Assembly (NCBI GenBank): GCA_036121365.1
Contig: JAZAFR010000016.1
Span: 8,613-72,612 of the forward strand
Source of the DNA: UBA7916 sp036121365
GTDB lineage: Bacteria > Pseudomonadota > Gammaproteobacteria > Comchoanobacterales > Comchoanobacteraceae
Length of the DNA: 64,000 nucleotides
Direction: 5' to 3'
Shown in pieces: positions 27,716 to 38,300 of this stretch. The notes beneath the pieces were generated by a model, which was not told the origin of the DNA, made no database searches, and saw only the letters and a list, made by a program, of their open reading frames with translations. Both the position numbers and the translations under genes were made by a program. Within the stretch, counting starts at the first letter, position 1, and the number at the start of each line of letters is the position of its first letter.

Positions 27716-27743
27716 TTGACAAGCCTGTGTTTATGTTTATAAT
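27716..27743 (+). promoter_or_regulatory. ffh promoter
   Basis: TTGACA (27716-27721), a 16-bp spacer and TATAAT (27738-27743) give two perfect hexamers 27 bp before the ffh start. The divergent intergenic region 27358-27715 holds no gene that I can see; it presumably also contains the yfjD promoter. Confidence 0.75.
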
Positions 27744-27769
27744 TTGCATACGTTTATTGTATTCTATTT

Positions 27770-29137
27770 ATGTTTAAAAAACTCAGCCAACGCATATCAG
27801 ATGTCTTTCGCTCTTTTGCAGGCACAGACAAAATCACAGAAAAAATGTTAACAGAGGGCGCAAAAAGCATTCGCCTAGCCCTACAAGAAGCAGATGTTGC
27901 AGAAACCGTCAGCGATAAACTGCTTGAACAGTTCAACGAAAAAGCGCTCAATCACGAGGTCGCCTCAGGCGCCAAACCTGCGAATGTGCTGATCAAACTG
28001 TTTCATGACAATCTCATTGAACTGCTAGGTAAGGGAGATGACTTTGACCTCAAACTGTCCAAAACGCCAGCTGTCATCATGCTCGTTGGCCTTCAAGGTG
28101 CTGGTAAAACCACTTTTGCTGCGCGTTTGGCCAAACTCTTACAAACACAGAACAAGAAAAAACCATTATTGGCATCACTTGACGTCTACCGCCCTGCGGC
28201 CATTGACCAATTGGCAACATTGGCAGACCAAGCAGGCATTGACATGCATCATTCTGACCCCAGTAAAACGCCAGAGGCTCTTGCAAAAGAAGCTCTGCAA
28301 GCAGCCAAGGAGAACCAACACGACGTCCTTATATTGGATACTGCAGGTCGCATGCACGTCGATGATGACATGATGAAAGAGTGCATCCAATTAGAGCAAC
28401 TGTGTAAGCCGTGTGAATTGTTGTTTGTTATAGACAGCATGACCGGTCAAGATGCCGCATTGAACGCCAAAAGCTTCAACGATCAATTGACATTGACAGG
28501 CTCTGTGCTGACCAAAACAGATGGTGACAGCAGAGGTGGTGCCGCTCTGTCTTGCCGCTACATCACGAAAAAGCCCATTAAGTTCATGACCACTGGTGAG
28601 CACCTCGATGACATAGATCAATTTCAGCCGGAACGCATCGCGTCTCAAATTCTTGGCATGGGTGATATTGTCGCCTTGATGAAACAATTTGAAAGCAAGG
28701 TAGACAAAGAAAAATCCAAAAAAATGGCAGATAAAATCTTACGCTCAGGCGCTTTTGATTTTAACGATCTGCTGGCACAGATACAGCAAATGGAATCCAT
28801 GGGTGGCATGCAGGGAATCTTGAGCAAGCTCCCAAATCTCGGTGGCGCCCTTCCCATGGAAGCATTACAGAAAAAGCTTGAAGAGCAATCGTTTGACTCC
28901 ATTGCGGTTATGATCCAGTCCATGACGGCCCAAGAGCGCTGTTTCCCCGCATTGGTGATGAATGTAAAAACTCGGCAAAGGCGTATCATCAGCGGATCTG
29001 GCCGTAGCATCAAAGAATTTAAAACCATGCTGAAGCAATTCACACGTATGCAAAAAATGGTTTCAAAATTCAAGGGCAAAGGCATGATGGACATGATGGG
29101 AAAGATGTCTAGCATGTTTGGAAAAAAAGAAGACTAA
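27770..29137 (+). CDS. ffh: Signal recognition particle GTPase Ffh
   Basis: Ffh binds signal sequences of nascent inner-membrane proteins, together with 4.5S RNA, and delivers them to FtsY. The 455-residue protein has the N domain (1-95), the G domain with GLQGAGKTT, DVYRPAA, DTAGRMH and TKTDGDSRGGAAL, and a Met-rich M domain (about 305-455, with Met clusters such as MDMMGKMSSM). Length and order are normal. It is the first gene of the ffh-rpsP-rimM-trmD region. No SRP RNA gene is seen nearby. Confidence 0.96.
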   Translation: MFKKLSQRISDVFRSFAGTDKITEKMLTEGAKSIRLALQEADVAETVSDKLLEQFNEKALNHEVASGAKPANVLIKLFHDNLIELLGKGDDFDLKLSKTPAVIMLVGLQGAGKTTFAARLAKLLQTQNKKKPLLASLDVYRPAAIDQLATLADQAGIDMHHSDPSKTPEALAKEALQAAKENQHDVLILDTAGRMHVDDDMMKECIQLEQLCKPCELLFVIDSMTGQDAALNAKSFNDQLTLTGSVLTKTDGDSRGGAALSCRYITKKPIKFMTTGEHLDDIDQFQPERIASQILGMGDIVALMKQFESKVDKEKSKKMADKILRSGAFDFNDLLAQIQQMESMGGMQGILSKLPNLGGALPMEALQKKLEEQSFDSIAVMIQSMTAQERCFPALVMNVKTRQRRIISGSGRSIKEFKTMLKQFTRMQKMVSKFKGKGMMDMMGKMSSMFGKKED

Positions 29138-29458
29138 CTGCCACCTTAATGACACAATGAGCCATCTCTTGGTTTCGAACACGGTACTCAATGAACGTAT
29201 CTCTGCATTCTTCTGCTGTATTTCAAAAGTGGGCATATGGGATTGATTGAATGACGCCTGCCTGAGGCTGGATCATATTCCAGTGTGTAACACCCTTCAT
29301 CCCTGCAATGGCTGAATGTTTCCGCTCGAGCAACACCATAAATTTCGTAAAATTGCTCTTTTTTTTAACCCAACTCTTCCAATTGCCATTAAATTCTTAT
29401 ATAATCTACTAAAATTTTATGAACTCAGTTTTAATACTGTAACGACAAAGGGATATTC
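29138..29458 (+). promoter_or_regulatory. ffh-rpsP gap with rpsP promoter
   Basis: A TATAAT at 29400-29405 lies about 54 bp before rpsP. The best -35 at a 17-bp spacing is weak (TTCCAA, 29377-29382). Ribosomal and SRP genes therefore probably have separate promoters. The rest of the stretch shows no gene. Confidence 0.45.
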
Positions 29459-29710
29459 ATGATTGTAGTTAGACTTGCACGAGGCGGTAAAAAATCAAAA
29501 CCATTTTACAGAGTAGTGGTTGCAGACCAACGTTTTCCAAGAGACGGACGCTTCATTGAGCGATTGGGGTACTATAACCCAGTTTCAAACCTACAAGGTG
29601 ATCAAATTGTAGAGATCAACCTTGAACGCTTGGAGCACTGGATCTCAAAAGGTGCACAACTCACTCCACGTGTTGCAAAGATTGTCAAACAGCAGAAGAA
29701 AGCAGCGTAG
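29459..29710 (+). CDS. rpsP: 30S ribosomal protein S16
   Basis: The 83-residue protein has the typical S16 start IVVRLARGGKKSKPFYRVVVAD and the RDGRFIERLGYYNP motif. S16 stabilises the 5' domain of the 30S subunit. AAAGGGAT upstream is the ribosome site. It is followed by rimM, the conserved order. Confidence 0.97.
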   Translation: MIVVRLARGGKKSKPFYRVVVADQRFPRDGRFIERLGYYNPVSNLQGDQIVEINLERLEHWISKGAQLTPRVAKIVKQQKKAA

Positions 29711-29813
29711 TCACATTTGCTTTTGTCACTGAAAGCCTATTGGCAATTTAAAAACGGTCTAATGATACGACTTTTTATGATGTTGCATATACACGCGCAA
29801 AAGGAAATAGTTG

Positions 29814-30533
29814 ATGAGCAAAAAGCAACCAGCGGACGACCAGACAACAAGAAACTCCACAGGGAGTAACAAGCTTGAAGACAGTGGACTGAAAAACAAT
29901 CCATCTGACGCAGACTCCGACCCATCCTCTAATTCACAAAAAAAACAAGAAAATCAAGCAGATACTAGCAATCATAACACCCAAAGACAGGCAACCATTG
30001 AATCTTTGATGCACAAAGACCTGCTTGACGGTGATGGCAATTATATTGTAGTCGGTAAGTTTGGTAGAACACACGGCTTAGATGGCAAGCTGTTTGTACA
30101 CTCATACACTGATCCCATTGAAAACTTATTCAATTATTCCCCACTATACTTAGGCAATCAAACAGCCATTTCTTTTTTAAGCCATCAAAAACATGGAAAA
30201 AATGTTGTTTGCCAGATTGAGGGCATTGCTGGTTGTGATGCAGCAAGAAGATTGACCAACCAGCTCATTTATCTGCACACTGATCAGCTTGAAAAGCTAC
30301 CAGATGGACAGTATTACTGGCATCAATTGGCTGGGTGCAGCGTTGTCTCCAACACTGGCCATAGTTTTGGGGTGGTGGATTATTTGTATGCAGGTGCTCA
30401 ATTTCCAATCATGGTGGTCAAAGACCCTGAATCTGACAAAAAAACTGAGCATTTGATTCCGTATGAACCTTCTACAGTTAAGGCGGTCGATATTGACAAA
30501 CGCCAGATTGTGGTTGACTGGCTGATTGACTGA
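29814..30533 (+). CDS. rimM: 16S rRNA processing protein RimM with long N-terminal extension
   Basis: RimM helps mature the 3' domain of 16S rRNA and binds S19. The recognisable protein starts at YIVVGKFGRTHGLDGKLFV and continues to the PRC-barrel part (YYWHQLAGCSVV, FPIMVVKDPES, LIPYEPS). Before it lie about 70 residues of low-complexity Asn/Gln/Ser/Asp. ATG 29814 has AAGGAA upstream and is a good start. An internal Met (MHKDLLDG, about residue 66) would give the standard length. The extension is not part of the known family. Confidence 0.9.
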   Translation: MSKKQPADDQTTRNSTGSNKLEDSGLKNNPSDADSDPSSNSQKKQENQADTSNHNTQRQATIESLMHKDLLDGDGNYIVVGKFGRTHGLDGKLFVHSYTDPIENLFNYSPLYLGNQTAISFLSHQKHGKNVVCQIEGIAGCDAARRLTNQLIYLHTDQLEKLPDGQYYWHQLAGCSVVSNTGHSFGVVDYLYAGAQFPIMVVKDPESDKKTEHLIPYEPSTVKAVDIDKRQIVVDWLID

Positions 30534-30690
30534 TGCCATTTGCCTATCTCTCACCTTTGATTCGTGCGTTTGAAAATTGGACAATTATGGCCATTGCTTT
30601 TGACTTTGTCATTATTTGGACTCATCCATTCATGCAGTCTTTGCTGAAATTGAAAATACATTTCTTGTTTATTGGAGGAGGTTTGTGGGC

Positions 30691-31440
30691 ATGATGATAG
30701 ACATCGTCACACTGGCACCTGAAATGTGGCAATCTCTTGATCATGGTGTGGTTGGCAGAGCTAAAAATGCTGAGATTTGGCAGCAAAAATTGTGGCATCT
30801 ACGTGACTTCTCTACACGGAAAGATAGGCGTGTTGACGATAAAAGTTATGGCGGCGGTCCTGGTATGGTTCTTGGCCCAGAGGCATTACACGCTTGTATT
30901 CAGCATATTGATCAGGTCAGAGAGAAAAAACCTTTTGTGATTGAGCTTGATCCTTCTGGCACCACCCTCAATGCTGAGCTGTGTCAAACCCTGGCACAAA
31001 AGTCCAATCTATTGTTATTGTGTGGGCGCTATGAGGGCATTGATGCGCGTATTAAAGACAAGCATGTGGACCTATCGATTTCGACTGGACCTTATGTGCT
31101 CAGTGGTGGAGATCTAGCGGGAATGTGTTTGGTTGATGCTGTCTGTCGTTTTTTACCAGGGACTTTGGGCAATGATATTTCTTTGATGGAGGACTCCTAC
31201 GCGCATGGATTATTGGACCATCCGCATTATACCCGCCCGCAAATGCATGCTACCGGCGTTGTGCCTGAGGCATTACTGTCGGGAGATCCTAAAAAAATTG
31301 ACAATTGGCGGCGGATGATGGCCCTTGGCAGAACTTGGCAATACCAACCTGATTGCTTGATCAACACCCCATTGAGTGATGCAGACATTGTGCTTTTGCA
31401 GACTTACATCAAAGATCATTTCAACCGATCCGACCGATGA
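30691..31440 (+). CDS. trmD: tRNA (guanine-37-N1)-methyltransferase TrmD
   Basis: TrmD methylates G37 of tRNAs next to the anticodon to prevent frameshifting. The 249-residue protein has the trefoil-knot SAM site: GGGPGMVLGPEAL, LCGRYEGIDARI and YVLSGGDLAGM. ATG 30691 (MMIDIVTLAPEMW) is chosen because GGAGGAGG lies just upstream; the longer frame to 30616 is unlikely. In most proteobacteria rplS follows immediately, but here it is 7.6 kb away. Confidence 0.95.
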   Translation: MMIDIVTLAPEMWQSLDHGVVGRAKNAEIWQQKLWHLRDFSTRKDRRVDDKSYGGGPGMVLGPEALHACIQHIDQVREKKPFVIELDPSGTTLNAELCQTLAQKSNLLLLCGRYEGIDARIKDKHVDLSISTGPYVLSGGDLAGMCLVDAVCRFLPGTLGNDISLMEDSYAHGLLDHPHYTRPQMHATGVVPEALLSGDPKKIDNWRRMMALGRTWQYQPDCLINTPLSDADIVLLQTYIKDHFNRSDR

Positions 31441-31616
31441 TTTTGAATTTTCACCACACATCCAGTAGATATGCTTGATGCCAGGCTCAGTGAAGTATTC
31501 CTCGGACCATGTCATCTGACAAATTGAGGCCTATGCTTAAGATCATTTTTGCCAGAGTTGATTTTAGGGAGAAAAGGCTCTGTCCTTTCTTGATCTGTCA
31601 GGCATTTTCTAGCAGC

Positions 31617-32228
31617 CTAACCGTCTTTTGTTCGTTTATGATTGAGGACATCATTCAAATGCGATTTGGATTTTTTCCAGCGATCATCAAACTCCCTATC
31701 CACACGATTTGATACTTTTTTTAATTTCAGATACGCGACCGATGCATACTCCATCTGGTTGTTTTTTGGCCTATAATTTAGGCTAAAAAGTAGACTTTTT
31801 GATGCTGTCATATGACCATTGGCAGTCAGCATGTTGCGGCCTAAACTTTGATCTTTGATCACCATACTTGAATCACTTGGCAAAATGAACGAAAATAGAC
31901 CTGGAGAGTCGACAGTTTCATACAGTCCATTTTGTTGATTTTGTTTCTCCAGAGGATGTCTTTTGATTGGATAGATTTCTTTTTCCTCTTGTGTTTTTGT
32001 TAATAGGTATCGCCCCACTCCACCGTCTTCATCTGACTCTTCAATTTTATATTCAATGCAGACTGATTTGAGTGTTGTGGGATTATCTTTATCATCGTAA
32101 GCCCCTAATATTATTGGACTATTGGGCTTTGCACACCACTTTCCTTCAATGTCTTTGCTTTTCAATGCGTATGACTGTGGTGTTAACCAGCATGCTACGA
32201 TTAGCATGGATAGGTGATATTTTTGCAT
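31617..32228 (-). CDS. Secreted orphan protein
   Basis: The 203-residue protein has a clear signal peptide (MQKYHLSMLIVACWLTPQSYA). ATG 32228 is therefore preferred over the longer frame to 32345. The mature part contains a short beta-rich region with KWCAKPNSPIILGAYDD and two Cys residues, a Lys/Glu-rich middle and a basic C-terminal tail. It lies in the segment inserted between trmD and rplS and is convergent with trmD. No family is recognised. Confidence 0.55.
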   Translation of the reverse strand: MQKYHLSMLIVACWLTPQSYALKSKDIEGKWCAKPNSPIILGAYDDKDNPTTLKSVCIEYKIEESDEDGGVGRYLLTKTQEEKEIYPIKRHPLEKQNQQNGLYETVDSPGLFSFILPSDSSMVIKDQSLGRNMLTANGHMTASKSLLFSLNYRPKNNQMEYASVAYLKLKKVSNRVDREFDDRWKKSKSHLNDVLNHKRTKDG

Positions 32229-32467
32229 AAAAATACTCTTTGATTGGATATCTTTCATTCTTTCATAACCTGCTTCTTCCTGCAAGCCACTTTGATATTC
32301 AATCTTTATGCAGACAGCCCCATTCAAAAAGTTGCTATTTCGCAAATCTCATGATGGCTCAATGGATTTTATTTTCTACTTTTACACCCGTTATTTCTAT
32401 CTATCCTGCTATTATCATAATTTTCCTTAATTTATTATCGTACACAGATCCCAAACTTCCATTTCAA

Positions 32468-32512
32468 TTAAATAATATTTAATCCTGATAGATTGCAAAA
32501 ATTGTACTATAT
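32468..32512 (+). promoter_or_regulatory. Orphan-gene promoter box, copy A, with TTAA direct repeat
   Basis: AATCCTGA starts at 32481 and TACTATA at 32505, with 21 nt from the T of TGA to the C of CTATA. Just upstream, TTAA occurs twice, 11 bp apart (32468 and 32479). That is the spacing of PmrA/BasR-type response-regulator half-sites, which control effector genes in Legionella and Coxiella. The other box copies do not keep both TTAA half-sites. Confidence 0.5.
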
Positions 32513-32541
32513 TGGCATTGATTTAATGACAAGGTATTTAT

Positions 32542-35040
32542 ATGGAAGAGTCTAATTTTTTTGAACATTTGTCCACGTTGGATGCGCTAAATACTGCACA
32601 GTACGAAACAAAATTAAAGGCAACAGCTATACTTAGAGACGCGCTTCGTCAGGATCTTTTGGATGATCTTGAGACAAGCGTTCGTGCAAAGGGTTCTTCT
32701 GGAAATATTAGACGTGCCGTTGCTACTGGGTCTAGTCGGCCTAAACCTCCTACCCTTCTAGACCATCAACAAAATAGTGCACTAGCACGACAATTAGATG
32801 CTGCTAATGATAATACAACCTATAAACTTGTTGTAGATGAAATTCGTAATGCAATGAATAGAGCTTACACAGCAGGTAGACAGGATAACCTAAGTCACCT
32901 TATAAGATTGCAAGAGTCCGCATTTAAAAGTTGGTATGGTTATCTAGAAGCCACGAAAAAACAACTTACTGAAGCAGAAAACAAGATTTCAATTATTTAC
33001 CAAACATTTAATCAATCTCTTCAAGCTACTGGCCTCGAAATAGTGATTTCTCGTAAACGCAATATCTTCACTGTATTTTCGAATAGCTCCCCAGATCTAA
33101 AAATTAAAGAGCAAAGAACAGATTCTGAACAAGAGGTACTTTCAAAAATAGTAGCACAGTATAAAAACGCACAAATAAAGTTAAGCGCATTAAACAGTCT
33201 TGATGATCTGGATCGCGATGTTACATTGATTAGTGATCATTATAAAATAGCTATAGAATCAATTGACAAGTTATTAGAAGATGTCGAACATAATGATCCC
33301 AAAAAATATGTACTCATATCTGAACTTCAAACATTGCGAGTTGGTGTATTAAAGCAATGGCGTAAATATTCCAATTATATAACGCTAACCTCTCTTGCTT
33401 ATCCAAGATATAAGAACCTCAGAACTCAGGCAAAAAATATTTCAGATAAGATCAAAACCTCACCACCTATCGAGACTAAACAGACTTCTATCGAATCTCA
33501 AAATATACTGGAAAACCTCTGTAAAGTGTGTATCAATAAGTCGCCTTATCAAAAAAAACATTCTTCTTTGGCGGCGAGTAAATCTGCTTCGTCTGTGCAT
33601 GACAAACTTACTTGGATAGTGCATGATAGACTTGATAATATAGAAGCATTCACCGACGAGGATATAGAGTTCATAAGAAAAATCATTATAGATTCTCAAA
33701 GCGATCATAACTCATATCTTCAAAAGTTAGATGCGGGATGGGCACTTATCCAATCAAATAATTTTGATTTTCTTCAGCTACTTAAACTTAACAAAGTCAG
33801 AAAAGAACTACAATCCGCAATTTTTCAGGATCTTAAATCATCTGTAACGGTACAATGGGTGAATGCAATCAATCCATCTAATAAAGCTCAACTCACATCT
33901 GAGCCAGGTGAACCGTTTCAATATCCTGAGCCTCCCTCTACTGCTACTCCTATCACTCTTGTCAAACCTTCCCCTGTTGCCCCTCCTACTCCAGCTAATT
34001 TTCCTAACCTAGAAATACAATCTATGCGTTGTATGACGATGGATCCAAAGGCTTCTAACCGTCAATCGCAAATTGAATCAGTTGGAAAGGTACTTGATAA
34101 GCCGGAAGATTGTAGTCCTAATGATCTAACGTTCTTAAAAAAAATCATCCAACAGTCTAAAGACGATGCTAATTCAGCGCTTGAAAAGTTACCAGGAGTA
34201 CAAAACATTGCCCGAGAAGATGACTCCCAATTTAGCCTGGCACTCAAATCCAATCCTAAGATAAAAGACGCTCTTATTTATGACCTTAAATCAAATGAAG
34301 CAGGATGGGTCAAGACACGAACTGAAGGCTTTCACGAGATGTATGGTATCACTCAAGATGATCGTAATAGGCTTACGATAGCAGACGATAAGGTTACCAT
34401 TGAATATAATGGTGCAGATGAGCTAGCGAGTTCTGTCATTGCAGGTGTCATAGCGCAAGGCAACCTGGGAAATCCTGTTACAGTCGATCTTGATTCAACA
34501 AATGCATCTCAGCTATATAAAGAAATTACAGCTTTAATACACAAAGTACATGATAAAGGACTCGACCTCGGCTCATTTACCATATCTACAAGCGAATACA
34601 ACAAGATAAACTCAGGAAAGTTTCCATCTTGCACTCTTAAGAATATGGTACAACAACCGGATCTTTTGAAAAGATTAGACCCTAATCAGACTGCTGATTT
34701 TTTTGATATTTTAAAAAGCAATGAGAAATCTAATTCCGTTTTTTCTTTATATTTGCAGGAAAAATCAGTCGATGAACCTGCCACTTCTGACGCAAACGAT
34801 TCTGCTAGTCGTTTGACTGATGGAAATTCTAAGCGGGTTAGTTTTGCAGACTTAAATGAGACTCGTTTTTATCCACCTCATTACAAAGACCCTTTATCTC
34901 CTATTATGAGAACTGCAATGAAAAAATGTGAAAAATATCAAACGTCCTATAAATCCACAAGTACGGGACAAGGACCTTCAGAATCTAAAGAGGACCCTCA
35001 TCAAAATGGCCCAGATACTCGTCCTGATAGACTTAAATAA
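32542..35040 (+). CDS. Large orphan protein with repeated helical module
   Basis: The 832-residue cytosolic-looking protein has no signal peptide. A helical module of about 80 residues occurs twice (about 364-443 and 514-593), recognisable by TDEDIEFIRKII and NDLTFLKKII, followed by a Lys/Leu helix and a Trp. An alpha/beta-like module follows at about 622-697 (ASSVIAGVIAQGNLG, then FTISTS). Both module types recur in the next gene. A Pro-rich linker lies near 460-490, and the C-terminal tail is disordered and contains KRVSF. The promoter carries box copy A. I do not recognise the family; it is effector-like by size and context. Confidence 0.7.
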   Translation: MEESNFFEHLSTLDALNTAQYETKLKATAILRDALRQDLLDDLETSVRAKGSSGNIRRAVATGSSRPKPPTLLDHQQNSALARQLDAANDNTTYKLVVDEIRNAMNRAYTAGRQDNLSHLIRLQESAFKSWYGYLEATKKQLTEAENKISIIYQTFNQSLQATGLEIVISRKRNIFTVFSNSSPDLKIKEQRTDSEQEVLSKIVAQYKNAQIKLSALNSLDDLDRDVTLISDHYKIAIESIDKLLEDVEHNDPKKYVLISELQTLRVGVLKQWRKYSNYITLTSLAYPRYKNLRTQAKNISDKIKTSPPIETKQTSIESQNILENLCKVCINKSPYQKKHSSLAASKSASSVHDKLTWIVHDRLDNIEAFTDEDIEFIRKIIIDSQSDHNSYLQKLDAGWALIQSNNFDFLQLLKLNKVRKELQSAIFQDLKSSVTVQWVNAINPSNKAQLTSEPGEPFQYPEPPSTATPITLVKPSPVAPPTPANFPNLEIQSMRCMTMDPKASNRQSQIESVGKVLDKPEDCSPNDLTFLKKIIQQSKDDANSALEKLPGVQNIAREDDSQFSLALKSNPKIKDALIYDLKSNEAGWVKTRTEGFHEMYGITQDDRNRLTIADDKVTIEYNGADELASSVIAGVIAQGNLGNPVTVDLDSTNASQLYKEITALIHKVHDKGLDLGSFTISTSEYNKINSGKFPSCTLKNMVQQPDLLKRLDPNQTADFFDILKSNEKSNSVFSLYLQEKSVDEPATSDANDSASRLTDGNSKRVSFADLNETRFYPPHYKDPLSPIMRTAMKKCEKYQTSYKSTSTGQGPSESKEDPHQNGPDTRPDRLK

Positions 35041-35317
35041 AAATCCATATATTGCATTTTTTATCGCTCTACATGATACGATCCATTCAAGGTCTTAGTC
35101 GTGATACAGATTTATGATGCCTCAGATTACTGCCTATAGACAGATGCCATTATTTCTGTATTTTGCCATTTCGCAAATGTCATGCTGGATCAATGAATTT
35201 TATTTTCTACTTTTACTGCGTTTTTTCGACCCATTCTGGCATTTTTATCATCATATTTTTTTAGGGATATATTGCCATGACTCAAATTGGGTGCCCAATC
35301 CAGTTATAATTTAAATT

Positions 35318-35349
35318 AATCCAGACAAATCCGAAAAAATATACTATAT
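35318..35349 (+). promoter_or_regulatory. Orphan-gene promoter box, copy B
   Basis: AATCCAGA begins at 35318 and TACTATA at 35342. The spacing matches copy A (21 nt from AGA, in the TGA position, to CTATA). It ends about 30 nt before the start of the 1186-residue gene, whose ribosome site is AAGGAG. The gap 35041-35317 holds no gene. Confidence 0.5.
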
Positions 35350-35376
35350 AGAAACCAACCTAATAATAAGGAGTTT

Positions 35377-38300
35377 ATGATGTCATATGACCTGATTACA
35401 GCCGTAGGCCGAATTGCCGTGGCTACAACAAAACTTCTTCTGTACGACACTGATCCCTATGGTACTCGAACCCAACCATTGGGCCTCACCTTATATGACG
35501 CTGCAAGCTCTTTGAGTCAGATGGTAAGTGGCGTAAGCAACTATTCCCGAGGAAGAACACGTACTTCCTCTACGGATCCCGCTCCGAAACCAGATGCTAC
35601 GCCACCACATAATCTTAAGAAAATTCCCTCTGAGGAGGCTGGAGACAGCCTCGAAGAAGCTGCTAAAGTAGCGAAAGAAGAGGCTAAAGCATTAGTAGAC
35701 AGTACTAAAAATGAATTAGAAGCTGAGCTCAAAAAGGTTGAAGAAATAGATCTGGAGCATGAGAAGAATATTGATCTATTGCAATCTTCACATGATGTGC
35801 TGAAAAAACGTATAAACGATCTCAAGACCGTGATGGCTGGTGAGAGCAGTGTCGATACAGCAGTAACAGAATTAAAAAAAGAGGCAGAAAGTAAACTTGA
35901 TGAGATCAAACTTAATCTCGAGCAACAAAAAAAACTAAATAGTACAACTGCACAGCTCCTCACTGACACATTATCAGAAAAGGTCGCAGAAGCTGACCCT
36001 AAAAATTTATCCTCTATGACCGCTGAAAAATTAACTAAAGTAAAAGATTCGTTATCAAGCACTCTAGATAATGCCAGAAGACACGTTGATGACTCACTTG
36101 TAAGAAAAGCATCGGAAGCACTTTCTAGCATCGATGCTGAACTAAAAAGTAGAGCTGAAATGGCTGAAATGGCTGAAATGGCAAAAGAGGACTTATCACG
36201 AAGTGTCGCAGAAGCTGAACTTCATGAAGAAGTAGAGGATCCTCCTTTTAGTGAGACTTCGACTGCTGTGGCTCCTGTGGCTCCTGTGGCTAAGACTAGT
36301 AAACCCGTTCTAGAAACAATTCTAGAAGGGGATGAAGATGAAGAGGAGCTTGATGCAGGTCCTGATCACGATGAGGCTTCCGGGGCAATAATTACCCCTG
36401 CAGAAGAAAGTACGGAAGAAAGAAGGGCAACAATCCATGCTGCCGATGGACCAGATCTGCCTAACCTAGAAGGGCAATGTCGTCGTTATATGGTAATGCA
36501 TCAAGAGATTAGGAAGACTGATGAAGTTGAGGAGATGCTTGCTGACCCAAACGCCTATACTGACAAGAATATACAGTTCATAAAAGACATCATGCGAGAA
36601 TCTAAAACTGAAGATAATCACTCAGAGCTAAAGGGATTTGCTACAAAGAATGAATCACTTTTGCGGTCAGAAACGTCTGAATTCAGGAAACAACTTCAAG
36701 AAAACAAAAATCTCCGCGAAAATCTAACACAGGCCATTATTGCTGACCTTGCTCACACAGGCGCCGAGTATCAAGTTGACTCTTCAATCCCATATCGATC
36801 TGGCAAGCAGCAAGCACCCAAATGGGTTAAAAAACGCACCCAAGAAGTTCATGACCAGTATGGCATTAAACGGTTTACTGGTAAAGGAGCAGGTGGAGGA
36901 CTAGAAAAAGGAAAACAATCATGGAGTGAATTTCTCAATTTAGAAGGTAAGCATAAATCTGGAATTTCATTTTCGATCAATACAGACGGGTCAATAAGCA
37001 TTTCCCCCCAATCACCCAATATGCTTGCGCGTTCTATCATTGCTTCTATTATGGCACAAGGAAAACTAGGAAAACCTGTTAACATTGATCTCAAAGCAAA
37101 AGACCCATATCAGCTACAAGACGAAATTTCTGCTTTGATAGATCAAGCAGACAAGCAAGGGATTCCTCTTGACCAAATCACAATATCTACTAGTAACTTT
37201 AATAGCGGTACTAATAATAAAAAAGAATTTACAAAGTGCACTCTTGCCGAAATGGTAGAAAGACGAGCGCAGGGTGAACCTTCAGGATTTATTGATGAAT
37301 ATAACAGAGATGCCACAAAAAGAGGATATCAGTTCAGTTCTAATGGCATTATATCAAAAAAGAAATGTCAAGAAATATTAAAAAAAGGTGGCACACTCAG
37401 GACAAATGGTCACCCATATAGAAATCAAGAAAATGGTGCTTTATATTTGTCCAAACAGAAACAAGCAGCTAGAACCACGGCTCTAAAAGAAGAAGAAGCT
37501 GAACCTATAGAATCTATAAAATTTGATTCACAGAAGGACATCAAGAAATGGATTTCTGTTGATAATAAAGGTAAAGTCACACCCACAGCTGAGTTTCAAA
37601 AGCTCTCTTCCGATGAAAAAACTTATGTTGCAATGCAACTACGCGGTTATGCAAAAGAAAAATTAAAAGACGATCTATCAAAAGCAGCTAAACAATATAA
37701 AAATACTACTGATAGTAATAAAATCATAAAAACACGTGGGCAGAAAATTGCAGATTTGATTGGTGAATATAAAAAGACAACAGCTCAAATTAATGAGACA
37801 GAATCTCAACTTAATAGCCTTGCAGATCCTGGCGGAACAGATGCTAAACAAAAGGCAGCATATGACAAACAAAAGGCAGCCATTGAAAGCAAAATACAAT
37901 CCCTTAAGACCAAACAAATAGGAATTACAGAAAAAATAAAAAAACTTCAGTATGAAAGAAAAATCGATATAGAATCTGTAGTTAACACTGACATTATTGT
38001 GGACGGAAATATTCAAGAACCAGATCAGGAAAAATTACTTACTCAGAATGTAGGCGCACAAATTTCAGATGCTTATGTGTTGGAAGAAGAAGAAGCCATG
38101 CTACAGGATTCATCTAAAGAGTTCATACCCAGCCCTGTCTTCAGAAACTTGGCAGAATTTGTTCAAAAAAGTGATGAACTCGATGCTGAGATTGCAGACC
38201 TTATTACACAATATAAAAATCTTCAAACATCAGAACCACCTGTACCAAATAAAGATCCTCAATTAGAAGCTCTGAAAAGTCAGATAGAAACCAAGCAAGA

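Noticed and set aside
28077..29115. Minus-strand ORFs opposite ffh
   Set aside because: Shadows of a conserved gene; the 156-aa example is a mirror of the Met-rich M domain.
35541..36131. 196-aa Ser/Leu-rich minus-strand ORF opposite the 1186-aa gene
   Set aside because: It is the complement of Ala/Glu/Lys heptad codons; the plus frame has AAGGAG and a promoter.
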